Shown: in pieces, positions 1 through 6,770 of the stretch
How the letters are laid out: each line of letters begins with the position of its first letter
Numbering within the stretch: position 1 is the first letter of the stretch
Origin: an uncultured Sphingomonadaceae bacterium
Lineage (GTDB): Bacteria; Pseudomonadota; Alphaproteobacteria; Sphingomonadales; Sphingomonadaceae
DNA: 8,770 bases
Assembly: GCA_946480515.1 (NCBI GenBank)
Contig: CAMLKX010000073.1
Location: forward strand, 1 to 8,770
Direction of reading: 5' to 3'
Translations under genes and position numbers: made by a program
The notes under the pieces: model-generated
The model's input: the letters and a program-made list of their open reading frames with translations, nothing else
The model's database searches: none
What the model was told of the DNA's origin: nothing

Positions 1-780
1 CGCCAGCTTGCCGCCGTTCAACTCGCCAGCGACCGATTGAACCATCGAGACTTCGAGGGCTTCGCCAGGCTCAAGCGGCGGCAGGATACCGGGCAGGCAG
101 GCGGCCAGCAGTGACTTGCCCGCGCCCGGCGGTCCGCTCATCAACAGATTGTGCCCACCCGCAGCGGCGATCTCGAGCGCCCGCTTGGCGGTCTCCTGGC
201 CTTTGACCTGGCGCAGGTCCGGACCACCGCCATAGGGCTCCGCCTCGCCCGGCGTAGGGCTCGCGAGCAGGGTGCTGCCCCTGAGGTGCGCCAGCAGCGC
301 CAGCAGGTCGGGCGCGGCCAGCACCTCGACACTTCCCGCCCAGGCGGCTTCAGCCCCTTGAGCCGCGGGGCAGATCAGCCCCTTCTCCTCCGCCGAAGCG
401 TGCAGCGCGGCCAACAGCACTCCCGGTGAAGGCGCGATCCGGCCATCGAGTGACAGCTCCCCAACCGCAACGAAATGGGACAGCGATTCCGCGTCGGCAG
501 CACCAATCGCGGCAAGCAGTCCGAGTGCGATCGGCAGGTCGAAGTGCGAACCCTCCTTGGGCAGGTCCGCGGGCGACAGGTTGACGGTGATCCGCTTGGG
601 TGGAAGTGCAAGCCCGATCGCCGCCAGCGCCGAGCGGACCCGCTCCCGGCTTTCCGCTACCGCCTTGTCCGGCAGGCCTACGATGATGAAAGCGGGAAGC
701 CCGGCGGTCAGCTGAACCTGCACCTCGACGGGGCGCGCTTCGAGGCCCAGATAGGCAACGGTAGCGACAGTTGCGACCAT
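1..780 (-). CDS. comM: ComM/YifB-family AAA+ ATPase (Mg-chelatase-like), N-terminal half, runs off the left edge
   Basis: The reverse strand gives 260 uninterrupted codons from ATG at 780 to the window edge. The start reads MVATVATVAYLGLEARPVEV, the usual beginning of this family. Residues ~20-175 form the N-terminal ChlI-type domain (including LPDKAVAESRERVRSAL and NLSPADLPKEGSHFDLPIAL). Near residue 190 comes the linker LRQVKGQETAKRAL, followed by the Walker A motif GPPGAGKS at residues 216-223. Walker B, the arginine finger and the C-terminal domain would lie outside the window; the family is usually about 500 residues, so about half is visible. ComM is known in naturally transformable bacteria as a hexameric helicase that promotes branch migration during integration of incoming DNA, but the gene also occurs widely in species not known to be competent. 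The frame is open upstream of 780, but family similarity begins at this ATG. It is transcribed divergently from the small membrane-protein gene. Confidence 0.93.
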   Translation of the reverse strand, partial: MVATVATVAYLGLEARPVEVQVQLTAGLPAFIIVGLPDKAVAESRERVRSALAAIGLALPPKRITVNLSPADLPKEGSHFDLPIALGLLAAIGAADAESLSHFVAVGELSLDGRIAPSPGVLLAALHASAEEKGLICPAAQGAEAAWAGSVEVLAAPDLLALLAHLRGSTLLASPTPGEAEPYGGGPDLRQVKGQETAKRALEIAAAGGHNLLMSGPPGAGKSLLAACLPGILPPLEPGEALEVSMVQSVAGELNGGKLA

Positions 781-895
781 CAGCGCCGCACCACGATCAA
801 ACTCACAACGCGCACTCGCCCCCCTAACCCGGCAACGCTCTGCTAGCGCGGCTCGGCCCTTGTCGGCAAGGCAAGCCGCGACCACATCCCGTCGC

Positions 896-1300
896 ATGAT
901 CAACCGGGAACAATGGAATGCCTTCCTCGACCATCCGGTGGTCGAATGGACGATCTTTGGCCTTGGGCTGTTGCTGATCGCCCTCTCCCCGCTGGCCGGT
1001 GTCATCCCTGGCCCGGGCGGCATTCTGGTGTTCGCGATTGGGCTTGCGATGGTCCTCAAGACCAGCATGTGGGCCAAGCGCTATTATGTGCGGCTCAAGC
1101 GCAAGCAGCCGAAGGTCGGGCGCTGGACAGATTGGGGTCTCCGCCGCCGAAGCGCGCAGCGGCGCGAGGCGATCCGCAAGGAGCGTGAGCAGATGGGCTG
1201 TCCGCCGACAGAGGATGAAGTTGCAGAAGGGCCAATCGCCTCGGTCATCCCCGGGCCGCCGGCGCATCCCCCCGAAATGCCTGGGGAGCCGGAGCGCTGA
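896..1300 (+). CDS. Small two-helix membrane protein, PGPGW-like
   Basis: A 134-residue protein. The N-terminus is short and polar, then come two hydrophobic segments at about residues 15-36 and 41-57, separated by a tight turn with the sequence VIPGPGG (36-42). This turn plus the small-residue second helix resembles the PGPGW putative transmembrane family, whose function is unknown. After the second helix the chain is strongly basic (KRYYVRLKRKQPK, RRRSAQRREAIRKER), which would keep both ends in the cytoplasm, and it finishes with an acidic, proline-rich tail. I chose ATG 896 because it begins just before the first helix; an in-frame TTG at 860 would add 12 residues with no clear hydrophobic or family character. 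Neither start has a good ribosome-binding site. The gene sits 90 bases upstream of rpmH, but a promoter-like sequence and a terminator-like hairpin lie between them, so shared transcription is uncertain. A reverse-strand frame over the same bases is taken to be a shadow. Confidence 0.72.
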   Translation: MINREQWNAFLDHPVVEWTIFGLGLLLIALSPLAGVIPGPGGILVFAIGLAMVLKTSMWAKRYYVRLKRKQPKVGRWTDWGLRRRSAQRREAIRKEREQMGCPPTEDEVAEGPIASVIPGPPAHPPEMPGEPER

Positions 1301-1329
1301 TTGACTTTGGCGCCTCTTCGGACTAACGG
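1301..1329 (+). promoter_or_regulatory. Candidate promoter for the rpmH cluster
   Basis: TTGACT directly after the stop codon of the preceding gene (1301-1306) is a good -35 match. A weak -10 candidate, TAACGG at 1324-1329, lies 17 bases downstream. The position fits initiation about 55 bases before rpmH. The -10 match is poor, so this is a suggestion only. Confidence 0.35.
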
Positions 1330-1341
1330 CCCCGGCAACGA

Positions 1342-1366
1342 GGCTGCCCTCAGCGGCAGCCCTTTT
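1342..1366 (+). terminator. Terminator-like hairpin in the rpmH leader
   Basis: GGCTGCC (1342-1348) and GGCAGCC (1355-1361) form a perfect 7-bp GC-rich stem with a 6-base loop, followed by C and TTTT (1363-1366). It could end transcripts from the upstream membrane-protein gene. If the TTGACT promoter at 1301 is real, the hairpin would fall inside the rpmH leader and could act as a partial terminator or attenuator. The T-run is short, so termination may be weak. Confidence 0.5.
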
Positions 1367-1377
1367 CATTTCGATCT

Positions 1378-1382
1378 AAAGG
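1378..1382 (+). promoter_or_regulatory. Ribosome-binding site for rpmH, possibly shared with rnpA
   Basis: AAAGG lies 8 bases before the rpmH ATG at 1391, which is optimal spacing. The rnpA-frame ATG at 1384 begins only 1 base after it, which is too close for ordinary use. The two starts would therefore compete for one site, with rpmH favoured. Confidence 0.6.
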
Positions 1383-1383
1383 C

Positions 1384-1857
1384 ATGAGCGATGAAGCGCA
1401 CTTTCCAGCCGAGCAATCTGGTCCGCAAGCGGCGGCACGGGTTCCGCGCCCGTATGGCGACGGTCGGCGGCCGCAAGGTGCTGAACGCCCGTCGCGCCCG
1501 CGGCCGCAAGAAGCTCAGCGCGTAGAACCGCTCGCGGTTCTCCGCAAACGCTCCGATTTTCTGGCAGCGAACTCCGGCAGGCGCGCCGCCATGCCCGGCT
1601 TCGTGCTCCTGGTGCGTGATCGCAACGACGAGCAGCCGTTTGTGCGAGTTGGCTATACGGTTACCAAGAAGATCGGTGGGGCCGTCGTTCGCAATCGCAT
1701 GAAGCGCCGCTTCCGAGCGCTCGCCCGCGAAATCCTGCCCGATCATGGGGTCGCCGGCGCGGACCATGTGCTGATTGGACGCGCGGCTGGGGTAGAACGC
1801 GACTTCAGTCTCCTGCGAGACGAATTGCTCCGCGCGCTCCGAAAGGTGCGCAAGTGA
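1384..1857 (+). CDS. rnpA: Ribonuclease P protein component, frame extended across rpmH
   Basis: This is the protein subunit of RNase P, which matures the 5' ends of tRNAs with the catalytic RNA. The recognisable domain covers residues ~49-157 of the full frame: [15 protein letters not shown] at its start, [18 protein letters not shown] in the middle, and the RNA-binding RNR signature RNRMKRRFR at 103-111. That core, about 109 residues, matches the family's normal length. No ATG, GTG or TTG exists in this frame between an upstream TAA at 1324 and the internal ATG at 1591, except ATG 1384. A start at 1591 would remove the conserved N-terminus. So either translation starts at 1384, giving a 157-residue protein whose first ~46 residues (rich in Pro, Arg, Gln and Ala) are read from rpmH in another frame, or it starts at a near-cognate codon such as GTA 1522, coupled to rpmH termination. 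The gene identity is firm, but the start is not. Confidence 0.9.
   Translation: MSDEAHFPAEQSGPQAAARVPRPYGDGRRPQGAERPSRPRPQEAQRVEPLAVLRKRSDFLAANSGRRAAMPGFVLLVRDRNDEQPFVRVGYTVTKKIGGAVVRNRMKRRFRALAREILPDHGVAGADHVLIGRAAGVERDFSLLRDELLRALRKVRK
1391..1525 (+). CDS. rpmH: 50S ribosomal protein L34
   Basis: A 44-residue, very basic protein that begins [20 protein letters not shown], continues through the conserved [20 protein letters not shown] and ends KLSA. Length and sequence are typical of bacterial L34, which binds the large subunit's 23S rRNA. The start is preceded by AAAGG at 8-base spacing. It is the first gene of the rpmH-rnpA-yidD-yidC-engB cluster, the usual bacterial context. What is unusual is that its whole coding region lies within the open frame of rnpA, in a different register: the rnpA frame opens with an ATG 7 bases earlier and passes through without a stop. 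The rpmH stop codon TAG (1523-1525) overlaps the rnpA-frame codon GTA (1522-1524). Confidence 0.98.
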   Translation: MKRTFQPSNLVRKRRHGFRARMATVGGRKVLNARRARGRKKLSA

Positions 1858-1882
1858 GCGGCCGGGCCGGCAGAACGTCCTC

Positions 1883-2095
1883 ATGATGGCCCGAATCCTG
1901 ATCCTGGTCGCACGGGGGTGGCAACTGGGCCCGTCGCGCATCCTGCCGCCCAGTTGCCGATACCAGCCAAGCTGTTCCGCCTATGCGATCACCGCTTGGA
2001 CGCGCTATGGGCCGTTTCAGGGCAGCTGGATTGCTCTCAAACGAATTCTTCGCTGCCATCCGTGGGGCGGCCAGGGCTATGACCCGGTCCCGTGA
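1883..2095 (+). CDS. yidD: Membrane protein insertion efficiency factor YidD
   Basis: A 70-residue protein with the complete YidD signature: RYQPSCSAYAITAW (residues 26-39), then WIALKRILRCHPWG and a final GGQGYDPVP. The three conserved cysteines are at 25, 31 and 58. In E. coli YidD is a small inner-membrane-associated protein that assists insertion of proteins handled by YidC. The N-terminal ILILVARGWQLG segment is short and amphipathic rather than a clear membrane helix. The gene starts 25 bases after the rnpA stop and ends 16 bases before yidC, the normal place for it. ATG 1883 and ATG 1886 are adjacent alternatives, neither with a strong ribosome-binding site, so coupling to upstream translation is likely. 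Confidence 0.95.
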   Translation: MMARILILVARGWQLGPSRILPPSCRYQPSCSAYAITAWTRYGPFQGSWIALKRILRCHPWGGQGYDPVP

Positions 2096-2098
2096 AAA

Positions 2099-2103
2099 GA
2101 GGA
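2099..2103 (+). promoter_or_regulatory. Ribosome-binding site supporting the TTG start of yidC
   Basis: GAGGA lies 8 bases before TTG 2112 and just after the yidD stop. The strong site and correct spacing favour TTG 2112 (Leu codon read as Met) over the ATG six codons later, and the protein N-terminus then matches alphaproteobacterial YidC. Confidence 0.7.
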
Positions 2104-2111
2104 TCTGACGC

Positions 2112-3821
2112 TTGAATAACAATCGCAACATGGTCCTCGCGATCGTGCTGAGCGCACTGGTTCTGATCAGCTGGAGCCTGATTAGCGACCGCCTGCTGCC
2201 CACGGCTGGCCCGCAGACGCAGCGCGTGGATGATGGCAAGGTCCGACCGGTGCCACAGCCGCAGACCGATCCTGCCGCCGACGAACCCACCGCCCTGCGC
2301 AGTCGCCAGGCCGTCCTGTCCTCGACGCCGCGAGTGGTGATCGACTCCCCAAGCATTCGTGGTTCGATCAACCTCAAGGGCGCGCGGATCGATGATCTGG
2401 TACTCGTCCGCCACACGGAAGGAATCGGCGGCAACTCACCGCCCATCCACCTGCTTTCACCGTCGGGTGCTCCTGGCGCTTATTTCGCCAGCTTCGGCTG
2501 GATCGGCGAAGGGATTGCGGTTCCGGACTCCAATACGGTGTGGACGGCGAGTGCGCCCAACCTTTCGCCTGGCCGGCCGGTCACGCTCACCGCCCAGAAT
2601 ACCACTGGACAGCGGTTCGAGCTGACGATCGCGATCGACGACGGCTATTTGTTCACGGTTCGCCAGCGGGTTGCCAATGCCGGGACCGGGCCAGCGCTGG
2701 TGCGCCCCTACGGCCTGATTAGCCGCGCGCAAAAGTCGCCAGATCCGGATGGCTGGACGATGCATGTCGGCCCGATGGCGTTTCTCGATGGGATCGCGAA
2801 CTATGACGTTGACTGGGACACGCTCGATGAGGAGCGCGGCGGCGTGCAGTTCGATGGGCCCGGCGGCTGGCTCGGCTTCACCGACAAATATTGGCTAACC
2901 TCGCTGATTCCCGGCGATCAGCCGATCGCGGCTAGCTTCCGCAAGACTCCGAGCGGCGGCTATCAGGCTGACTATGCGCGCGCGCCGACGATCATCGCGC
3001 CCGGCACCATCTCGACCAGCGAAACGCGCTTGTTTGCCGGGGCGAAGGAGAAGGCGTGGCTCGACCGCTATGAGACCGCTGGCATTCCGAAGCTGTCCAA
3101 GTCGATCGACTGGGGCTGGTTCGAATGGTTCATGCGGCCGATCTTCGACCTGTTGAACTGGCTGTTCAAGACGCTCGGCAACTTCGGCGTGGCGATCATC
3201 GCGCTGACCTTCATCGTCCGGCTGCTGATGTTCCCGATCGCCCAGAAACAGTTCAAGTCGATGGCCGGGATGCGCAAGGTGCAGCCGAAGCTGAAGGCGC
3301 TGCAAGAGCGGTACAAAGACGACAAGCCGCGCCTGCAGCAGGAAATGCTGAAGCTCTATCAGGAAGAGAAGATTAACCCGATGGCGGGTTGCCTTCCGAT
3401 CCTGATCCAGATCCCGATCTTCTATGCGCTGTACAAGGTGCTGCTGGTCGCTGTTGAAATGCGGCATCAGCCGTTCGCGCTGTGGATCAAGGATCTGTCC
3501 GCTCCCGACCCGATGACACCGGTTAATCTGTTCGGCCTGTTGAACTTCGTGCCGCCGGGGTTTCTCGCGATCGGCGTGCTGCCGATCCTGCTCGGCATTA
3601 CCATGTACCTTCAGTTCAAGCTGAATCCTGCGCCGATGGACCCAATGCAGCAGCAGGTCTTCTCGATCATGCCGTGGATCATGATGTTCGTCATGGCCCC
3701 ATTCGCGGCGGGCTTGCAGCTCTATTGGGTCGTCTCGAACACCCTGACCATCGCCCAGCAATGGTGGCTGTACCGCCGCTACGACATTGATCGGGCGGAG
3801 CCCGCGGTCGCGGCGCAGTAA
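2112..3821 (+). CDS. yidC: Membrane protein insertase YidC
   Basis: A 569-residue protein with a TTG start. It inserts inner-membrane proteins alone or with SecYEG. The order of parts is typical for Gram-negative YidC: an N-terminal membrane helix (about 7-25), a large periplasmic domain (to about 330), an amphipathic helix with [16 protein letters not shown] (337-352), then the conserved insertase core. The core's first helix, [20 protein letters not shown] (357-376), carries Arg370, which aligns with the groove arginine of E. coli YidC (R366). The cytoplasmic coiled hairpin (about 378-421) is followed by [20 protein letters not shown] and further membrane helices, ending with [18 protein letters not shown]. 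The short tail after the last helix carries few basic residues. The stop codon shares one base with the start of engB (TAATG), which indicates translational coupling. Intact and ordinary. Confidence 0.98.
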   Translation: MNNNRNMVLAIVLSALVLISWSLISDRLLPTAGPQTQRVDDGKVRPVPQPQTDPAADEPTALRSRQAVLSSTPRVVIDSPSIRGSINLKGARIDDLVLVRHTEGIGGNSPPIHLLSPSGAPGAYFASFGWIGEGIAVPDSNTVWTASAPNLSPGRPVTLTAQNTTGQRFELTIAIDDGYLFTVRQRVANAGTGPALVRPYGLISRAQKSPDPDGWTMHVGPMAFLDGIANYDVDWDTLDEERGGVQFDGPGGWLGFTDKYWLTSLIPGDQPIAASFRKTPSGGYQADYARAPTIIAPGTISTSETRLFAGAKEKAWLDRYETAGIPKLSKSIDWGWFEWFMRPIFDLLNWLFKTLGNFGVAIIALTFIVRLLMFPIAQKQFKSMAGMRKVQPKLKALQERYKDDKPRLQQEMLKLYQEEKINPMAGCLPILIQIPIFYALYKVLLVAVEMRHQPFALWIKDLSAPDPMTPVNLFGLLNFVPPGFLAIGVLPILLGITMYLQFKLNPAPMDPMQQQVFSIMPWIMMFVMAPFAAGLQLYWVVSNTLTIAQQWWLYRRYDIDRAEPAVAAQ

Positions 3822-4462
3822 TGGGAAACTCGGCCCCGTCAGACGCCGATGAGCGCGCCCGCAAGCTGTTTTCCGGGCCGATCGACTTTCTGAAGTCCGC
3901 GCCAGGACTGCAGTTTCTGCCCGATCCGGTCATTCCCGAAATTGCGTTTGCCGGCCGGTCGAACGTGGGCAAGAGCTCGCTGCTCAACGCGCTCACCAAC
4001 CGCAAGTCGCTGGCGCGGACGTCGAACACCCCCGGCCGAACGCAGGAGCTCAATTTCTTCGACGTTGGCCGCCCACCGGTTCTGCGCCTGGTCGATATGC
4101 CCGGCTATGGGTTCGCCGAGGCTCCAAAGGATTTGGTCAAGCGCTGGCGGTTCCTGGTCAATGATTATCTGCGCGGGCGTGCAGTGCTGAAGCGTGCGCT
4201 GGTCCTGATCGACTCCCGGCACGGCCTCAAGCCCGTCGACGAGGAAGTAATGGCCATGCTCGACGAAGCGGCGGTCAGCTATCATCTCGTCCTCACCAAG
4301 GGTGACAAGATCAAGCCAACCGAGCTTGCGGCGGTACTCGCCAGGACGAGTGAGCAGGCGCGCACTCATCCCGCGGCCCACCCAACCATCTTCGCCACCT
4401 CCAGCGAAACCACTTCCGGCATCGCGGAGTTGCGTAGCGCAATCATCGAAGCCGCTCTGTAG
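3821..4462 (+). CDS. engB: Ribosome biogenesis GTP-binding protein EngB (YihA/YsxC)
   Basis: A 213-residue TrmE-Era-EngA-EngB-type GTPase. All nucleotide-binding motifs are visible: G1 GRSNVGKS (45-52), G2 region NTPGRTQ (69-75), G3 [12 protein letters not shown] (92-103), G4 TKGD (159-162) and G5 TSSE (193-196). The FAEAPK stretch after G3 and the [14 protein letters not shown] segment are characteristic of EngB, an essential assembly factor for the large ribosomal subunit in the bacteria studied. Its ATG overlaps the last base of the yidC stop, so the two are probably co-translated. The gene fits functionally with rpmH and rnpA. The N-terminus is about 15-20 residues longer than the minimal domain and polar, which is common in alphaproteobacteria. 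Confidence 0.97.
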   Translation: MGNSAPSDADERARKLFSGPIDFLKSAPGLQFLPDPVIPEIAFAGRSNVGKSSLLNALTNRKSLARTSNTPGRTQELNFFDVGRPPVLRLVDMPGYGFAEAPKDLVKRWRFLVNDYLRGRAVLKRALVLIDSRHGLKPVDEEVMAMLDEAAVSYHLVLTKGDKIKPTELAAVLARTSEQARTHPAAHPTIFATSSETTSGIAELRSAIIEAAL

Positions 4463-4464
4463 GA
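4461..4464 (+). promoter_or_regulatory. Ribosome-binding site for the GST gene, overlapping the engB stop
   Basis: AGGA begins inside the engB stop codon TAG and sits 7 bases before GTG 4472. This supports the GTG start and links translation of the two genes. Confidence 0.55.
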
Positions 4465-4471
4465 ATCTTCC

Positions 4472-5137
4472 GTGCTCAAGCTCATCATCGGCAATCGCGC
4501 CTATTCCAGCTGGTCGATGCGGGGCTGGCTTGCGGTCAAACAGTCCGGCCTCGACTTCGAGGAACTGGTCGTTCCGCTCTACGACGAGCAGTGGCAGCAA
4601 CGCCGTGAGGGGGATGAATTCGCTCCGTCGAGCGGCAAGGTCCCGATCCTGTGGGACGGGGACTGCGTGGTCTGGGATAGTTTGGCGATCGTTGAGTTCC
4701 TGGCCGATCAGGTCGGGCGCGACCGCTTCTGGCCGGCTGAGCCAAGTGCCCGCGGAATGGCGCGCTCGATGGCCGCGGAGATGCATTCGAGCTTCGCCAA
4801 TCTGCGCCGCGACCTGCCGATGAACGTGCGCAGCCACCTTGGTCCGCGTGATCTGTCCGAAGAGGTCCGTTCAGAGATCGACCGCATCCTGCTGCTATGG
4901 GCGCAGGCACGCGCCCGGTTTGGCGGCACGGGCGATTTTCTGTTCGGCGAATGGTGCGCCGCCGACATCATGTATGCGCCGGTCGTCACCCGCTTCCTCA
5001 CCTTCGGGGTCCCGGTCCCGCCGTTCGCAGCAGAATATATGCGGTCGGTGCTGTCGCATGCCGACGTTCGCGAGTGGATCGAAAAGGCTCAGGACGAACC
5101 ATGGGTGATCGAGCAGTATGAGGCGCAGCAGGCCTGA
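4472..5137 (+). CDS. Glutathione S-transferase family protein
   Basis: A 221-residue soluble protein with a GTG start. Residues 1-80 form a thioredoxin-like N-terminal domain: LIIGNRAYSSWSMRGWLAV carries the serine-rich SSWS motif seen in a GST subgroup (similar to YfcF-type proteins), where Ser12, Ser13 or Ser15 could activate glutathione. GKVPILWDGD (55-64) provides the cis-proline, and WDSLAIVEFLAD (68-79) provides the Glu/Asp-Ser glutathione-contact motif. Residues ~95-215 form the all-helical C-terminal domain. The substrate cannot be read from the sequence. It follows engB by 9 bases and probably belongs to the same transcript, although it has no obvious link to ribosome or membrane biogenesis. 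Its stop faces the stop of the cupin gene with only 8 bases between. Confidence 0.9.
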   Translation: MLKLIIGNRAYSSWSMRGWLAVKQSGLDFEELVVPLYDEQWQQRREGDEFAPSSGKVPILWDGDCVVWDSLAIVEFLADQVGRDRFWPAEPSARGMARSMAAEMHSSFANLRRDLPMNVRSHLGPRDLSEEVRSEIDRILLLWAQARARFGGTGDFLFGEWCAADIMYAPVVTRFLTFGVPVPPFAAEYMRSVLSHADVREWIEKAQDEPWVIEQYEAQQA

Positions 5138-5145
5138 GCGGTCAA

Positions 5146-5592
5146 TCACACGCGCTTGCTGCCATAATCCGTTCCATCCTTGTGGATGTAATGGCTGTCT
5201 GCGGTGAACAGCATATCAATGTCTGAATAGCCGCCGCCGGTGCGCTGACCGCCCCCGACAACGATGAACACGCAGTCGCTGTCGCTTTCATTGATGAGGT
5301 GATGGCCGTTCCTGGTTCCCTTGGGGAAAGCGGCGCAGTCGCCAGCCCGGAGCTGAGTTCGCCCTTCGTCTTCAACCAGCACAGCCTCCCCGGACAGCAG
5401 CACCAGAAACTCATCCTCTCCGTCATGCCAGTGACGCTGACTTGACCAGGCGCCCGGTTCCAGCACGACATGACTGACCCCGAAGTCTGGGGCAAGCCGG
5501 CGCACCCACCGGCCACTCACCGCCTCGTCGAAGGGCGGCGGATAGCCGGTCCTGTTGCTCGGCTCGATCGCTTCAAGGTCGATCTTGGGCAT
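5146..5592 (-). CDS. Cupin-domain protein (COG3837-like)
   Basis: A 148-residue single-domain cupin. Motif 1 reads EPGAWSSQRHWHDGEDEFLV (45-64), giving metal ligands His54, His56 and Glu61 (or Glu59). Motif 2 reads GDCAAFPKGTRNGHHLIN (84-101), giving His97 or His98. So the 3-His/1-Glu metal site appears complete. The spacing and the SRHWH-E and FPxGxxNGHH style match the uncharacterised cupin group COG3837; substrate and reaction are unknown. A longer reverse-strand frame reaches 5913, but the start at 5592 is clear: an ideal GGGGAG ribosome-binding site (complement of 5599-5604) precedes it, and the upstream extension is an arginine-rich shadow of dapE. It is divergent from dapE across 47 bases and converges on gst. 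Confidence 0.88.
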   Translation of the reverse strand: MPKIDLEAIEPSNRTGYPPPFDEAVSGRWVRRLAPDFGVSHVVLEPGAWSSQRHWHDGEDEFLVLLSGEAVLVEDEGRTQLRAGDCAAFPKGTRNGHHLINESDSDCVFIVVGGGQRTGGGYSDIDMLFTADSHYIHKDGTDYGSKRV

Positions 5593-5639
5593 ATGGCTCT
5601 CCCCTGTCCAAGCGGCGCATCGATTGCTAACCGGCCGAA
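5593..5639. promoter_or_regulatory. Short divergent promoter region between the cupin gene and dapE
   Basis: These 47 bases must hold the leaders, and probably parts of the promoters, for two divergent genes. On the minus side the cupin ribosome-binding site is clear. On the plus side no ribosome-binding site precedes the dapE ATG. TTGCTAA (5624-5630) resembles a weak -10 element, whose transcript would begin very close to the dapE start codon. I cannot assign -35 elements with confidence. Confidence 0.35.
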
Positions 5640-6770
5640 ATGACCTGTTCAATCGACCCAATCGATCTCGCCGCCAAGCTGATCGGCTGCCCCAGTGTGA
5701 CGCCCGCGACCGGAGCGGTGTTCGATGTGCTGGAGCAGGCCCTTCTCCCCCTCGGGTTTGAAGTCCACCGCTTCGCGCGCGGCGAGCCGCCACTCGGCCC
5801 GGTCGAAAATCTGGTCGCGATCCGCGGCGAAGGCGGACGCCACGTCGGATTTGCCGGTCACCTCGATGTGGTTCCGCCGGGTCCCGGCTGGACCGGCGAT
5901 CCGTTCGTCGCACGGATCGAAGATGGCCGAATCTACGGCCGTGGTGCCAACGACATGAAGGGAGCGATCGCTGCCTTCGTCGCTGCGCTGTCCCGCTTCG
6001 AACAGGGCAGCGGCACCCTGTCTCTGCTCATCACTGGCGATGAGGAGGGGCCGGCTGCCCATGGAACAGTCGCCATCATCGATTGGCTGCGCGAGCGCTC
6101 CATCACGCCCGACATGATCCTGATCGGCGAGCCGACCTCCGAGGGCCGGCTTGGCGACACGGTCAAGATCGGGCGGCGGGGCTCGGTCAACTTTCGGATC
6201 GAAGTGCCCGGCATTCAGGGCCATGTCGCCTACCCGCATCGCGCGGACAATCCAGTGCCGAAGCTCGCCAAGGTCATCAGCGCCCTCGATGATCTTCATC
6301 TCGACGATGGCAATGACGCGTTCCCGCCATCGAACCTCGAATTCGTCGCAATCGCCACGCCGCCCGGAGCGGGCAACATTATTCCGGGCGGCGCGTCCGC
6401 CGGCTTCAACATCCGCTTCAATAATCTCCACAAGGGCGCGGAGCTGATCGATTGGGTTGAGCGCACCGCAAGGGCGGCCGCTCCGGGCGTTGAGGTGACG
6501 GCTCAGATCTCTGGCGAGGCGTTCCTCACTCCCAAGGGAGAGCTTTACGACTTGGTGGTAGGCGCAATCGAGCGCGAAACCGGCGTCACACCGAACTTGT
6601 CGACCGGCGGCGGGACGTCTGACGGCCGCTTCCTGATTCAGCTTTGCCCGGTGGTCGATTTCGGGCTGCCCAATGCCACGATGCACAAGATCGACGAAAG
6701 CGCGTCGATCAGCGACATTCACGCGCTTTCACGGATTTACGAGGACATTATCACTCGCGGTCTAAGCTGA
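5640..6770 (+). CDS. dapE: Succinyl-diaminopimelate desuccinylase
   Basis: A 376-residue M20-family dizinc peptidase that hydrolyses N-succinyl-LL-2,6-diaminopimelate in the succinylase branch of lysine and meso-diaminopimelate synthesis. Metal and catalytic residues are in place: GHLDVVPPG (His74, Asp76), GRGANDMKG (Asp105), ITGDEEGPA (general base Glu135, ligand Glu136), GEPTS (Glu164) and MHKIDE (His349, the same number as in E. coli DapE). TGGGTSDGRF and NATMHKIDE are family signatures. The length equals the family norm (about 375). The start is fixed by an in-frame TAA at 5628 and by PIDLAAKLIGCPSVTPATG, which matches the usual N-terminus. No Shine-Dalgarno sequence is visible. The last 9 bases overlap the 3' end of the convergent EAL frame. 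Confidence 0.97.
   Translation: MTCSIDPIDLAAKLIGCPSVTPATGAVFDVLEQALLPLGFEVHRFARGEPPLGPVENLVAIRGEGGRHVGFAGHLDVVPPGPGWTGDPFVARIEDGRIYGRGANDMKGAIAAFVAALSRFEQGSGTLSLLITGDEEGPAAHGTVAIIDWLRERSITPDMILIGEPTSEGRLGDTVKIGRRGSVNFRIEVPGIQGHVAYPHRADNPVPKLAKVISALDDLHLDDGNDAFPPSNLEFVAIATPPGAGNIIPGGASAGFNIRFNNLHKGAELIDWVERTARAAAPGVEVTAQISGEAFLTPKGELYDLVVGAIERETGVTPNLSTGGGTSDGRFLIQLCPVVDFGLPNATMHKIDESASISDIHALSRIYEDIITRGLS

Noticed and set aside
824..1369. A 181-codon reverse-strand frame opposite the small membrane-protein gene
   Set aside because: It has no recognisable domain, is rich in Arg, Ala and Pro, and mirrors a plus-strand gene with clear membrane helices. High GC content makes such shadow frames common.
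2895..3761. A 288-codon reverse-strand frame opposite yidC
   Set aside because: The composition (His, Arg, Gln, Asp-rich, low in hydrophobic residues) is what the antisense of a membrane-protein gene gives. yidC is unambiguous here.
3839..4837. A 332-codon reverse-strand frame across engB and gst
   Set aside because: It spans two well-supported genes and has no motif; it is a GC-driven shadow.
5593..5913. N-terminal extension of the cupin frame up to 5913
   Set aside because: It is arginine-rich sequence antisense to dapE, while a strong ribosome-binding site and family similarity fix the start at 5592.
5649..6722. A 357-codon reverse-strand frame opposite dapE
   Set aside because: dapE has every catalytic residue and normal length. 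The antisense frame has no domain signature.
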